Assembly (NCBI GenBank): GCA_020746875.1
Contig: JAGTJL010000001.1
Coordinates: forward strand, 4,526,001 to 4,590,000
Source: Rhexocercosporidium sp. MPI-PUGE-AT-0058
Lineage: Eukaryota; Ascomycota; Leotiomycetes; Helotiales
Direction: 5' to 3'
DNA: 64,000 nt
The notes below the pieces were generated by a model, which had not been told where the DNA came from, ran no database searches, and saw nothing but the letters and a program-made list of their open reading frames with translations. How positions within the stretch are numbered: position 1 is the first letter of the stretch; the number at the start of each line of letters is the position of its first letter. Below are positions 34,511-43,311 of this stretch, piece after piece. A program made the position numbers and the translations under genes.

Positions 34511-35160
34511 TGCGCAAAGGTTTAGACGTCTCAACTGGTCAAAAGGAGGGCTGCTAGATGCGGTTTTCGTGGTTCAATTCCAAAATTTACGTTCTCGCTG
34601 TTTGTGATGTTTTCTTTTCATCCATCGAAGGCTGCGCAGCTACCGCGAAATTGCGCCAGGTCACGTGAGAGCAGAGTAAAAGAAACTGTGCAGGAGGAGC
34701 GAGTCGTCGTCTTAACAAAGCAGAAAGCAGGTCTAGATAAGTGGGAAGAGAAGGAGCCTGCTAAGCCAGTAGTGGAAGTTACAGTGAGGAATAAAATAAT
34801 TCAACACTAGCATCAACACCGCATACGCCACTATTCATAAGAACGAGTCCCTTCCGAGCTTCCTGATGGCTACTCTCTGTTCTCTATATATCTACATGTC
34901 TATTATGTTCTCAGCCCTGGTAAATAGACACCGTACCGACAGACTCGACAAGCAAGCAAAATGTATCCATCCCATCTCGTCCCTTCCTATATAAATCTAT
35001 TATCTCGTCTAGACCACATCGAACCCTCCGATTCTCGCCGAACACTTTTCCAAATCAACGCGAAAAGGAACGAAGACATTATGTAGAAGTAGAAATACAA
35101 GCCGTTAGCGACAACTCTCTGGACCTCGGGTGTCTGAACCGACTCAATCTCGTCTCAACT
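34511..35160. other. intergenic, no gene seen
   Basis: It flanks the 5' end of the retroelement. A GGTTCAATTCC word near 34571 resembles a tRNA T-arm, but no cloverleaf surrounds it. A 68-codon plus frame at 34604 is not supported. Confidence 0.45.
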
Positions 35161-36160
35161 TCAATACTCTCCCCGAATATCAAGTCCGTAGACCGTCGCA
35201 TGGTTGAAGTCAAGCCAAACGATCATCCTTCTCAACAAGCCATCTAATCCCAAGCCAACCAAGCCCCCTCTCAGACGCACCATCTTCGCAATTCCGGCCA
35301 TATGCATCTGGAATGTCTCAGCATGACCGAAAAAAGACTCAAGGGCTGACAGACAGAGTACCGCACCAATAGCCTGGTCAGTCTTGCAGTCCTCGCTATC
35401 AGAGAGCATGTTGTGGATAGATGAGATAGCTCGTAAACGGATCTCAAGCAAAACCGGAGCATCAACAGCGAGTTGATGATTGGCGTGCATTAGACAACCA
35501 GCGAGGGAGAGAGCCGCATAGAAAGTCGCCTTGCTTGTCATGACCAGCGGGAACCACAAAGTCCTAAGGCGGAACACTTTTCCCGGCTCAGACATTGCGG
35601 GCGTGTCAATTAAAATATGTGTGATGTCTGATATGCATGAGCTTTGCTTGTACAATTAGACGAGGGAGCTTTGATCCAGTACTTCAGGAATAGTCATTAT
35701 GAAAATACATCTTACAAAAATACAAGATAGGTTCGTAGACGGGGTCCCACGGGACGGGGTAAGAATCGAAAGGGTTCATGATCGTCCCACACAAGGCAGT
35801 AGTCGGCTGATACGCAACTTTCCCATCAGTGTCCCATACTAGCTTCTCCTCTGTGGAGGGAGCTGGAGATGTCGACAGTACTGTTGATGCCGATGGTGTT
35901 CCCGACATGGTCGACTGGCTGGACTCTTGTCTGACGAGCATCACAAGAGACTGCTCTCTGCACTTCCAATCTGGCAGTCTCGTGCTTATCTTAGCATCAT
36001 CGTTATCGTTCTTGTGATGCTGGTAATAGGCCACCGCGGACCTGACCTGTCGCTTTTTGGACCGAGATTTGATATCCTTGGGGTCGTTGATGCTGATGAA
36101 GCGGTATATTGGTGGTCTGAGTCGTGGTCTGTGAGGCTCTGATGGAGCCTTGGGACCCAT
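35161..36160 (-). CDS. fungal transcription-factor-like protein without zinc cluster
   Basis: Exons 36160..35716 and 35627..35161 on the minus strand; 303 aa. The 88-nt intron has a GTAAG donor and CAG acceptor. I start at MGPK (36160); an in-frame ATG at 36229 would add 23 residues. The N-terminus has RFISINDPKDIKSRSKKRQVRSAVAYYQHH, a pattern common at the start of fungal-specific transcription-factor-domain proteins that lack the Zn2Cys6 motif. The second exon (SKATFYAALSLAGCLMH...AIGAVLCLSALESFFGHAETFQMHMAGIAKMVRLRGG) is the characteristic helical core. The protein stops earlier than most relatives, soon after the RGGL block, so the 3' end may be lost or further spliced. Confidence 0.7.
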
Positions 36161-36748
36161 CGTTACTATGGAATGCGATGTAGGTAGCCCGATCAGTAAG
36201 CTAGCCATCGGGAGACCTCGAAGTGACAATTGTTCATTACTGTCGGTAACAACGAATGCAGAGTGAGTGAGAGATTGGATGATTGCGTCCGAGAGTGAAA
36301 GAAATTGGGTATGGGGGTGAACTTGAGCAAACGGCTGCTATAACCACCACAGGCGGTTCTCGTGGCTGGTCTGGCTGACCTTAGGTTCAAAAGCTGTCGG
36401 AGTATCTCTGCATGCGCATGATACTGCTAGTGCTTAAGAACCAGCCGACGCAGAAAATTGCTAATGCCCGCGCACGGTTACGCTTCATTAGGACGAAGGT
36501 CCTTTTAGACTTAGAGTGGGGATCGTTGTTGAACGTGCTGGGAGGCGTTGTGCATGAAATCCACACATAACACATTCTCCCGTAGGATTTGTCGACCTGA
36601 GAAAAAGGTTAAAAATGACTGGCTTAGTTATGCTTTAGTTACTTAGTGTGATAGATAGTCGTACGCGTTCTATCGTTGGTGGTACTGATTATACACTACT
36701 TCTGGTGCACGCCCTGGCGGCGTTGGAAGCGGATTTCGACACTGCGGG
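36161..36748. other. intergenic, no gene seen
   Basis: 5' region of the transcription-factor-like gene. Two minus frames of about 60 codons have no recognisable content. Confidence 0.45.
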
Positions 36749-37198
36749 GTGCAGAGCCCTCAAGAGGATGCCCTTGTAGCATATCTACACCAAACTCAAC
36801 CAACATTGAAGTCTGATATTGAGAATCTGACGGAGTTCCTGGTGCAAGTCGTGGAAGATCAACGTGTGCCCAGCAAGAAACTTAAACTCGAGACGTTGTC
36901 CGAGCAAGAAATGGAGTCCCGGGAGCGGGCAGGTGGGTCGCTGAAAGACCTATTTGAGTTCTCTGATGAGGTAGACTACACGTCCTTCTTGACAGACGAG
37001 GCGCTCTCTCCACTGTACCCATCTAGCCCTGTAACGCCGACGTGCTCTTTCACAACGTCGGAACCAGCCGGCGATGATATGGTAGTGCTGGACACTCATG
37101 TCTCTGGCTCTCCCGGCCGAGGCACCCTGTACGACGCTGAGCGTCTCGGGGACGGGAAAAGTATGGAGAGATTTGACGAAGATTTCTTCCTAGTATAG
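36749..37198 (+). CDS. acidic hypothetical protein, 5' end unclear
   Basis: A 149-codon open frame whose first codon is GTG. The frame is preceded by GGGGTGCAG, which could be a 3' splice site, so an upstream exon is likely. The protein is acidic and Ser/Pro-rich, with LKDLFEFSDEVDYTSFLTDEALSPLYP in its middle, like an activation region; the C-terminus is FDEDFFLV. A 54-bp piece coding for E-M-E-S-R-E-R-A-G-G-S...L-F-E-F (36909..36963) has a diverged copy at 49433..49485. I do not recognise a family. Confidence 0.4.
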   Translation: MQSPQEDALVAYLHQTQPTLKSDIENLTEFLVQVVEDQRVPSKKLKLETLSEQEMESRERAGGSLKDLFEFSDEVDYTSFLTDEALSPLYPSSPVTPTCSFTTSEPAGDDMVVLDTHVSGSPGRGTLYDAERLGDGKSMERFDEDFFLV

Positions 37199-37309
37199 AT
37201 AGAATCGATTATCCTGTGTTACCCGATTCTCAATTGACGATGATTACATTCGGTGTATAGTTCTTTACCTAAATCACCACAGGATTATTCAAGCAGCATA
37301 CTTACTGTA

Positions 37310-37454
37310 GGCCCTTACCAGCATATGTGCCAGCCCACAATGCTGGGTGGCACACCTGGTCGAGCACACATTACGTGCCAGCCCAGTTGGGCCAGCCCAC
37401 TTTACGGTGTGGCACGACCGGGCCAGCCCCATATTTGGGCCAATTGAGGCCCTG
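37310..37454 (-). repeat. possible hAT-type transposon end with subterminal repeats
   Basis: Read on the minus strand from 37454 it starts CAGGGCCTCAATTGGCCC. It then has repeated GGGCTGGC and GTGCCA words: GCCAGCCC occurs four times on the plus strand at about 37329, 37377, 37391 and 37422, several next to GTGCCA or TGGCAC in inverted orientation. CAGGG ends and dense GGGC/GGCAC subterminal repeats are typical of hAT transposons. No partner end or transposase was found. Confidence 0.4.
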
Positions 37455-37526
37455 TGGGAATTACAAAAAGACATCAGAGCCGCGTCAGTGCCAGCGCACC
37501 TAACTTCGAGCCCTGTCTAAAAGTAT

Positions 37527-37984
37527 ATGGAGAAAATTCTTGTTTCGTCAAAGCCTCATCCTCGTTTGTGGCCTCGAAAAGCTCCTGAAGATGTCCATAT
37601 TAGCATCGAAAAGCTTGGCTCAGTGCTCAGAGAATTGAGCATCTTCTCCATGTATAGTCGGAATTCTTACGATTACGATTATGGGACTTATACAAACCAT
37701 GGGCACTGTTGCTCTGTTGATGAGTTCAGAGAACAGGTAAAGGCAGTCCTCTCGACCATCTGCAGCCCGGTCCTTGACTCGCACCGCCGACATATGGAGG
37801 CGCAAAAGTGAGCGCGTATTTCGGCTAAGAATGAATATGCCAATCAAATCGTGACCAAACTGGTTAAAGACGTCGATTCAAAGGGCCGTCGGGCACAACC
37901 CGTTCATGAGTCTCCCGAAAGCAGGTCTGTGAGCACGGAACGAAAAAACGGCGAGCGTGCACAAAGCTGTTGCTCGTCAAGATG
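37527..37984 (+). pseudogene. hypothetical protein interrupted by an in-frame TGA
   Basis: ATG 37527 opens 94 codons to TGA 37809..37811, after HCCSVDEFREQVKAVLSTICSPVLDSHRRHMEAQK. The same frame then stays open for 57 more codons (ARISAKNEYANQIVTKLVKDVDSKGRR...) to TGA 37982..37984. The helical, charged character continues across the stop, which fits a CGA-to-TGA change in an Arg codon. The family is unknown to me. An upstream exon may be missing, since the start is abrupt. Confidence 0.45.
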
Positions 37985-38059
37985 AAAGGGATGCTTATCA
38001 TCCCCACCAGAACGGCGACTGGCGTATTGCGGTCGGCCGTGACGGTCTGATTATTGGTG

Positions 38060-38125
38060 ACGGAAAAAGTTAAAACTAGTGTTGCTATTTGTTAGCAACT
38101 TGACTCCTAAAGAAAATTTGTCCTG
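38060..38125 (+). repeat. fragment of the TAACGTCC-family repeat
   Basis: The words TTGCTATTTGTTAGCAACTTGACTCC...AAGAAAATTTGT match the internal block TAGCTATTTATTAGCAATTTGACCCC...AAGAAAATTTTGT of copy 4 (about 21886..21930). The TAACGTCC end and the rest are absent. Orientation is the same as copy 4. Confidence 0.6.
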
Positions 38126-38558
38126 TCAGCTGTAGCTTTGTGGTTAGCACTGAGCCGGTCTATTTTGGGAGCACTTTAGGAACCTCCTCACGAAACACCT
38201 CTACAGTTGGCTTTTTGCTTCAGGAAGGGTGAACTGACCCGGCGCTCCGCTGAGCCGTCAACATGATGTTTGCACGGCCATTGAAGAAGAGAGGAAAATA
38301 TTTACGCCTAGGCCTAATTCTGCGGAGTCCTGTGCCAACCTCTTTCAAACGCTGCTGAAAAGTCCCTTACCCCGCTTGTTTCTGCCCTGTTCCAATACCC
38401 CCTCGTGCCAAAATAAGCATTCGTAGGGTGGGGGAGGCTAGCAGGGAGCACTCCTGGCAAAGCTGGCTCGGCGGGATTCTGCCCAGGAGCCACAAACGCC
38501 ACGATAAGCGGTTGGCAGTGAATAGCGTCTACAAGAATTCGGTTCGCGCTCGACTCAT

Positions 38559-38677
38559 GTACTTCTAATTTAATCGTACTTCTTTTTCAAAAGTACTTCC
38601 AATCTAATTGTACTTCTATTTTAATCGTGCTACTAGTCTGGTTGTACGTCTGATTTTGTTGTGCTTCTGATTTAATT
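38559..38677 (+). repeat. 17-bp minisatellite, seven units
   Basis: Seven consecutive 17-bp units begin GTACTTCT or close variants at 38559, 38576, 38593, 38610, 38627, 38644 and 38661; the unit consensus is about GTACTTCTAATTTAATY. An eighth GTACATCTGG at 38678 merges into the coding sequence of the 2EXR-like frame. Confidence 0.85.
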
Positions 38678-39239
38678 GTACATCTGGCGCATCGTGCTAT
38701 CTATCCCACGAAACGTCACTGTAGACTACACAGTTGGCGCCAGATTGTTCAGTCCTAGTGAACCACCTGCACTCCTTCAAGTCTGCCGCGAATCACGGTT
38801 CGAGTCACTTCAGATCGACAAAACTTTCTTCCTCACCGACTCACGACTCAAAAATATATACGTTGCATTTTCTCAAGACACGATCATTACCTCCGAAACA
38901 TTCGATAGTATGTGGAAAGCCGAGCTACAAGGAATTCAAAGGTTGCAAATTAAAATCAATTCGGCCAACAGGTTTTTTCCTTTCGGTATTGCAGCCCTAA
39001 AGAAGAAGATGCAGCCAGACTTAAAAGAATTAGTACTGGTTTTTGAACAAGGGATGTTATATTCTAGATATGGGACTGCTTTTCGGACAGTAATAGATGC
39101 TATTCGGTCCGAGATGGTTCAAGACTGGGATGCCTGTCCTGATATAAAGATTATTAATGAGCAAACTAGGGAAATATTTGAGTTGATTCTCGATAGAGTA
39201 TCAGTTCCGGTCACAGTGACAATAAACCGGTTGTACTGA
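38678..39239 (+). pseudogene. 2EXR-domain protein lacking its N-terminus
   Basis: The open frame reads YIWRIVLSIPRNVTV...EPPALLQVCRESRFESLQ...IYVAFSQDTIIT. This is the 2EXR family pattern: [FL]-x3-[PE]-x-[EL]-R-x-x-I-W, PPALLxVCRESR, then Y-x-x-F-x-x-D-T. The remaining 100 residues (LKELVLVFEQG...RLY) fit its C-terminal half. The opening F-P-x-L-P-x-E-L-R segment and any ATG are missing. Instead, the 17-bp minisatellite abuts the first conserved residues, so the 5' end has been lost or replaced. About 187 codons remain. The role of 2EXR proteins is unknown. Confidence 0.65.
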
Positions 39240-39629
39240 GTCAACTACTTGTGCGAGTTTGACTTATCAAATTAGGATGCTACAGACAATGGAAGACAAC
39301 TGTGAGCATCGCATACGTCAGGTAACCAGAGACAGTGAGGTTTTTTGGGAGGTTACTATCACCACCTCGCTTGAAGTTTATCCACGCTACGTCGTCACCA
39401 CCTCGCTTAGCTTTGTTTTGGTCAACAGAACCACACCGCCCACTCACAGGGACCCCTGGACACTGAACCATTTCACACCTTTATTAAGTATGTCCAATCG
39501 ACGCGGAGACCTAATACTCAGGCAAAGATAGTCTAGCTAGATCTTCTTTGGGTACTTTCTCGTTTGTCTGGTACGGCGATTCGCCATGTCTTCAGGTTGC
39601 ATGTTTTGAGGGAGTGGATACGTATTTTG
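39240..39629. other. intergenic, no supported gene
   Basis: A 90-codon plus frame at 39259 contains a local duplication of CACCACCTCGCTT (about 39360 and 39396) but no recognisable domain. Confidence 0.4.
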
Positions 39630-39905
39630 CTAAGCTGTATCAACATTACTATATCTCAAATATGCAGCCATTCCACTTACTATCTCTGCAAACGAGGGCC
39701 ATGATACATAGTCTCTCGACCTGTACGTAGTATACCGGCCATACTTGCAGATGATCAAGGCTACGTCGATACCATCGAATTCCCCTAATTCGAACGCTTT
39801 CTTAACCAACGTGTCCTTCCTCCTATTTATTCCCTCGTTCTCTCTCTTTCTTCTCCGCCTCTCGCCTTTGAGTTTGGCGTTTGTAGTATCCATAAGTGTC
39901 TTCAC
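39630..39905 (-). CDS. small MADS-box-like protein
   Basis: 91-codon frame. After a very basic start (GERRRRKRENEGINRRK) it reads KDTLVKKAFELGEFDGIDVALIICKYGRYTTYRS. This is the second half of a MADS box: K-x-x-L-x-K-K-A-x-E-L, then [DG]-x-[DE]-V-A-L-I-I and [GN]-[RK]-x-x-x-Y. It continues with SWPSFAEI, as in a group of short fungal MADS-like proteins. The DNA-contacting N-terminal arm is only partly conserved, and there is no K-box or SAM extension. It may be a functional small nuclear protein or a fragment; the C-terminus (YSNVDTA) may be affected by a lost splice. Confidence 0.55.
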   Translation of the reverse strand: MKTLMDTTNAKLKGERRRRKRENEGINRRKDTLVKKAFELGEFDGIDVALIICKYGRYTTYRSRDYVSWPSFAEIVSGMAAYLRYSNVDTA

Positions 39906-40384
39906 GCTTAATATTCAGGGCCGTCAGCTATGAAGGATGCCATACTGGTGGCTACAATATGAACTTATAGTCCAACGTGGAGGGGCCTGGTTCTTTCACC
40001 ACTAAAGCGACGAGGGGTCACATCTGAACTAGACGACCCTCATCATCTGTAAGACCCTCGATTTCTAGATGGTTATGCACCATCTAAGCGACTTCCGAGC
40101 GGAAGGCTCCCCTCATTGTCTAGATGGCTATGTGTCAGCTGAGTTGCAGTCAACTTTGAGAGTGTGGGGTGGGATTACCGAGATCGCAACCATCAAAAAC
40201 AAGAGGGGGATGACCTACTTTCCCGTTCGTGATTATCATGGTGGGGAATCAGTCGGTAGATGTTGAGGAGAGTGGCAGTTCCAACTACCTCTCTGGTCGC
40301 CTGTAATTTCTTTGTTTGAGAAATGAAGCAATGCCCCGCAGGATGTTGATGATTTTCATCTCCCAGAGGCACTTCTCATAGCTA
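39906..40384. other. intergenic, no gene seen
   Basis: A 65-codon plus frame (40069) is not supported. The stretch leads into the palindromic array. Confidence 0.45.
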
Positions 40385-40605
40385 TGTACGGTACCGTCCT
40401 ATTCACGGCACCGTACCCTTGACACTGCTGTAACACGTACGGTACCGTTCAACTTATAGTACCGTGCTTTTCATAGTACGTAACGCCCACGGTACCGTAC
40501 TGATCACGGCGCTGTGCCCTTGACAGTACTGTAACACGTACGGTACCGTTCAACTTACAGTACCGTGCTCTTCATAGTACCGTAATGCCCACGGTACCGT
40601 CCCAA
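40385..40605. repeat. array of ACGGTACCGT palindromes at 51-bp spacing
   Basis: The perfect 10-bp palindrome ACGGTACCGT occurs at 40388, 40439, 40489, 40540 and 40591 (spacings 51, 50, 51, 51). Spacers alternate between two types: one with ACGGC(A/G)C(C/T)GT and CCTTGACA-x-TRCTGTAACACGT, the other with TTCAACTTAYAGTACCGTGC and CATAGTAC. The higher-order unit is therefore about 101 bp. Half-palindromes (GTACCGT, ACGGCGC) fill much of the rest. No ORF crosses it. Confidence 0.85.
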
Positions 40606-40744
40606 CCAGATTAACGGCGCCGTATACGGTGTGCACAAGCATAGCTAGTGTAGCTATCATGCGATCTTAATTTTCGCTGCTTCCAACAACTTCAATTTCT
40701 CCGTCCAAAATGTTGCTGTGGCTGGAGGAGGCTTATACTTAGCT

Positions 40745-40990
40745 AACGGGTCAAGTCAATCTCTAGGTTGACAAGATTCTCTCTCGGTATTTCAGGGAGC
40801 TCATCTAGTTGTCGGAGGTTACTGATGGATTGCTGTAATTGCGCGCGGGTGATCTCGCTTCCCCATAGTGTCTATATGTTTGTCTCGTCGTCTTCTTCTT
40901 CTTAGGCGGCTCGCCAGGTACGGTCTGGCGGAGCAAAGAGTGGCAAGTCATGATCGCCTGAGAATTTAACGTCTTTGAAGGATCTCATTG
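40745..40990 (-). pseudogene. decayed coding fragment with two stops
   Basis: On the minus strand just after the HET-NB-ARC stop, the frame from ATG 40990 reads MRSFKDVKFSGDHDLPLFAP...TWRAA, stop, EEEDDETNI, stop, TLWGSEITRAQLQQSISNL...LDELPEIPRENLVNLEIDLTR, stop. The amphipathic, protein-like sequence continues through both stops. I do not recognise it; it is probably the end of another gene broken by point mutations. Confidence 0.4.
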
Positions 40991-42151
40991 TCAAGCCACC
41001 TGGAAAGGAGTTTCTTGATTGCTAACCGGGATGGCCCGCGGGTGCTCTCTTGATATCTGCTTAGCTAGCTTAGCAAAGCTCTGCTTTACGGAGTCCTTGT
41101 CCTTAATGTTCAACCAGAATATTGCCGAGTAATCGTCCTTGTGCCGTTTCGCATATGCAATGCTAAGCTGTGTTTTCCCGATTCCCCCTAATCCTTGCAG
41201 AACAACTGCTCGACGGGAGCCATCGCTTCTGAGTGCGGTGTGTATTCTCGAGAGCTCATCTTCCCGGGCCACGAAGTGTTCGACATCGTTAGCATCGGAG
41301 AGACTGAATGTGACCGAGAAGTCCTCACGCTTGTGTCCTGATTTAGTTAGTAGCTTCCCCCTGCCAGCGTGCTTTTACTTTTGTCTGTTGCCTATAACAG
41401 GGGAATCCTAACCTGTGGAAGCTTTTTCAATCTCTTCTCGGAGTCGCTGCATCGCTTTTTCCTTCCCCTCGCTGTAGATGAGCGGCATATTGACATCAAA
41501 AATGCCTAGGAGCGAGTATGCTTTGTCTTCCTGGCGAAAAGTCTCGCGACTTGCTGTCCACGAGAATCGCTCAGCAACACTAAAGTCAGACAAAGAGCTT
41601 CCTCGAAGGGCACTGGCAGGAATGCCTGTTACCTCGCAGATATGTCGTTCTAGGGAAGCCTTATTGCCTAATAGCTCCCCCTCTCTGCAGAAGAAGTCGA
41701 CTGATGCCGGCGCAATAAGCTCTTGTAGGGTCCAGCCTCGTGAGAACCATACGCTTTTCCGAAATGTCGACACCCAGTCCTCGTTGGACCCGTCAGCCGA
41801 GCCGGTTCGAGGCCGTGAAACATCCAGCAAATAAACGTAGCACTTGGTCGCATCTCGGTACCAACGGAACATCGAGTTGATAGCCTCTGCAAGCTCGATG
41901 GTATTCGACTTGTCGATACAGCAAGTGTCCACCCAAAAGTATTGCAAGCCGTCACGCCTCGCCTGTTCTCCGCAGAACTGTATCTTATCATAACCAGCCA
42001 TCTTCTTGTAGTCGCCATTCTTCAGATCTGCAAAAGTAACCTCCTCCGCTCCCCATCTGTGCGAGAGTACAGCATACTTCTTAGGTATATCGCCTTCAAA
42101 GAACTCAATCAGGCTGCAATCGCCATCGTCATTGTATTGTAGCAAACGCAT
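40991..42151 (-). CDS. HET-NB-ARC protein (HET-D/E-type NLR), truncated after the P-loop
   Basis: Exons 42151..41413 and 41337..40991 on the minus strand, with a 75-nt GT-AG intron (GTTAGG donor, TCAG acceptor); 361 aa. The start MRLL, then YAVLSHRWG (about residues 25-33), YFWVDTCCID (about 70-79), WFSRGWTLQEL (about 135) and SLLGIFDVNMPLIYSEG are typical of the HET domains of HET-D/HET-E and other NLRs. The intron separates the HET domain from an NB-ARC start with the P-loop GLGGIGKT (295-302). The ORF ends about 60 residues later, within NB-ARC. The next NB-ARC segment, then TPRs, is found at 24618..22483 on the same strand. As it stands it lacks the sensor half of the NTPase and any repeat domain. 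Confidence 0.8.
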
Positions 42152-42529
42152 CGATCGACTAGGTCTGAGTATCGCGGAAAGGAGGGTTCTCGGCAGTAGT
42201 TGGGCCGTCGAGATGGCATAGATAGGAAGGGTAAAGACTGCATGTCGGGTTGAGGCTAGCGCATTCAGCTGGGCGGCAGCCTCGCGGCAACAGCATCGTC
42301 GAACATAACTGGAAGCGCGGAAGACCGGCCCACTTGTCCAGGCTCACCTTAAGAATGCTGGAGGTTATGAGCATAATAGATGCTTGTTAATAAGACAGAA
42401 GCTAAAAAATTCTGATAATTAGGCGAGTAGGAAAGAATTTCAGGACACAGTTTATCTTCGATCATCCATCTCTTTTCGATTTCTAGCCTTAAATCTCAGG
42501 CTGAAACTTATTAAGCAGGTCGCGGCAAA
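42152..42529. promoter_or_regulatory. 5' region of the HET-NB-ARC gene
   Basis: No separate gene is supported. It lies between the HET-NB-ARC start and the repeat copy; a 71-codon minus frame here (42374..42159) is probably leader. Confidence 0.4.
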
Positions 42530-42998
42530 ACTACGGCGGAATTGCCAAAGCTTTGCCGGAGGTGCGGGGTCTGCCGAGCTTAAGAACCGTTAGTTTTGTC
42601 GATCAGAAGTACCAAGCCGCATGGCAGCTCTGTAGCTGTTTACACGCCACAGCAGCCACAAATCTTATCAGGCTCTCGGGCAAAGATATTAGGATCTAAA
42701 GCTTAACTGAGAACTTTTAAGGTGTATAAGAAATAATAAGAGCTCGCCAGTATCGCTGTGGCAAAGAACTCCAATAAAGCTTAAAAGAAGACTTTTCAAG
42801 AATCAGGCGAAAGGGCGACAATGAATATTTGAATTTTCTTCGGAAGGAGTCAAATTACTAATTAATACCTAGGTAACACGGCTAACACCTTGTTTTTATT
42901 GATTTGTAACTTGGTGTAGAGATCGAGATGCTTAAAGTCCAAGTACCTGTCGTTTTTCTCGGCACGCAGGGTTTCTCGGCACGTAGGGAGGGACGTTA
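42530..42998 (-). repeat. TAACGTCC-family repeat, copy 5 (inverted partner of 21753)
   Basis: Read on the minus strand from 42998 it begins TAACGTCCCTCCCTACG. It has the doubled CGTGCCGAGAAA motif, then GGTACTTGGACTTTAAGCATC, GTAATTTGACTCCTTCC, TCGCCCTTTCGCCTGA, TTTGTGGCTGCTGT and GGTACTTCTGATCGAC. The blocks and spacing match copy 4 over about 460 bp. It lies upstream of the HET-NB-ARC gene. Confidence 0.8.
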
Positions 42999-43311
42999 GA
43001 TCGTTGGATGAAACAAGCTGCAGACCCTCCAGGGCTTCGTGCAAACTAACACCCTATCGAATATACTCCCGTGCCACCTGCAGCCCGGCTTCACTTCACG
43101 CGATATCTTCTTTTCTCTTGTAGAAGGAGCTAGGTTCCGCAGATATCTGTCTCAGTGATCTCGAACAATCTTGCGGCTCCAAGAAATGATCTTCCTATTC
43201 CTTTGTCGAAACATTGGCTAGTGTTTGTTTCGACCCAGATCACGCCTGGATCTCGAGTCTTCTAAAATTATCTCCCTTTGTTCTAGGTATAATCTTCGGT
43301 GGATATCATTC

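Noticed and set aside
34565..34585. GGTTCAATTCC as a tRNA B-box
   Set aside because: No A-box or cloverleaf around it.
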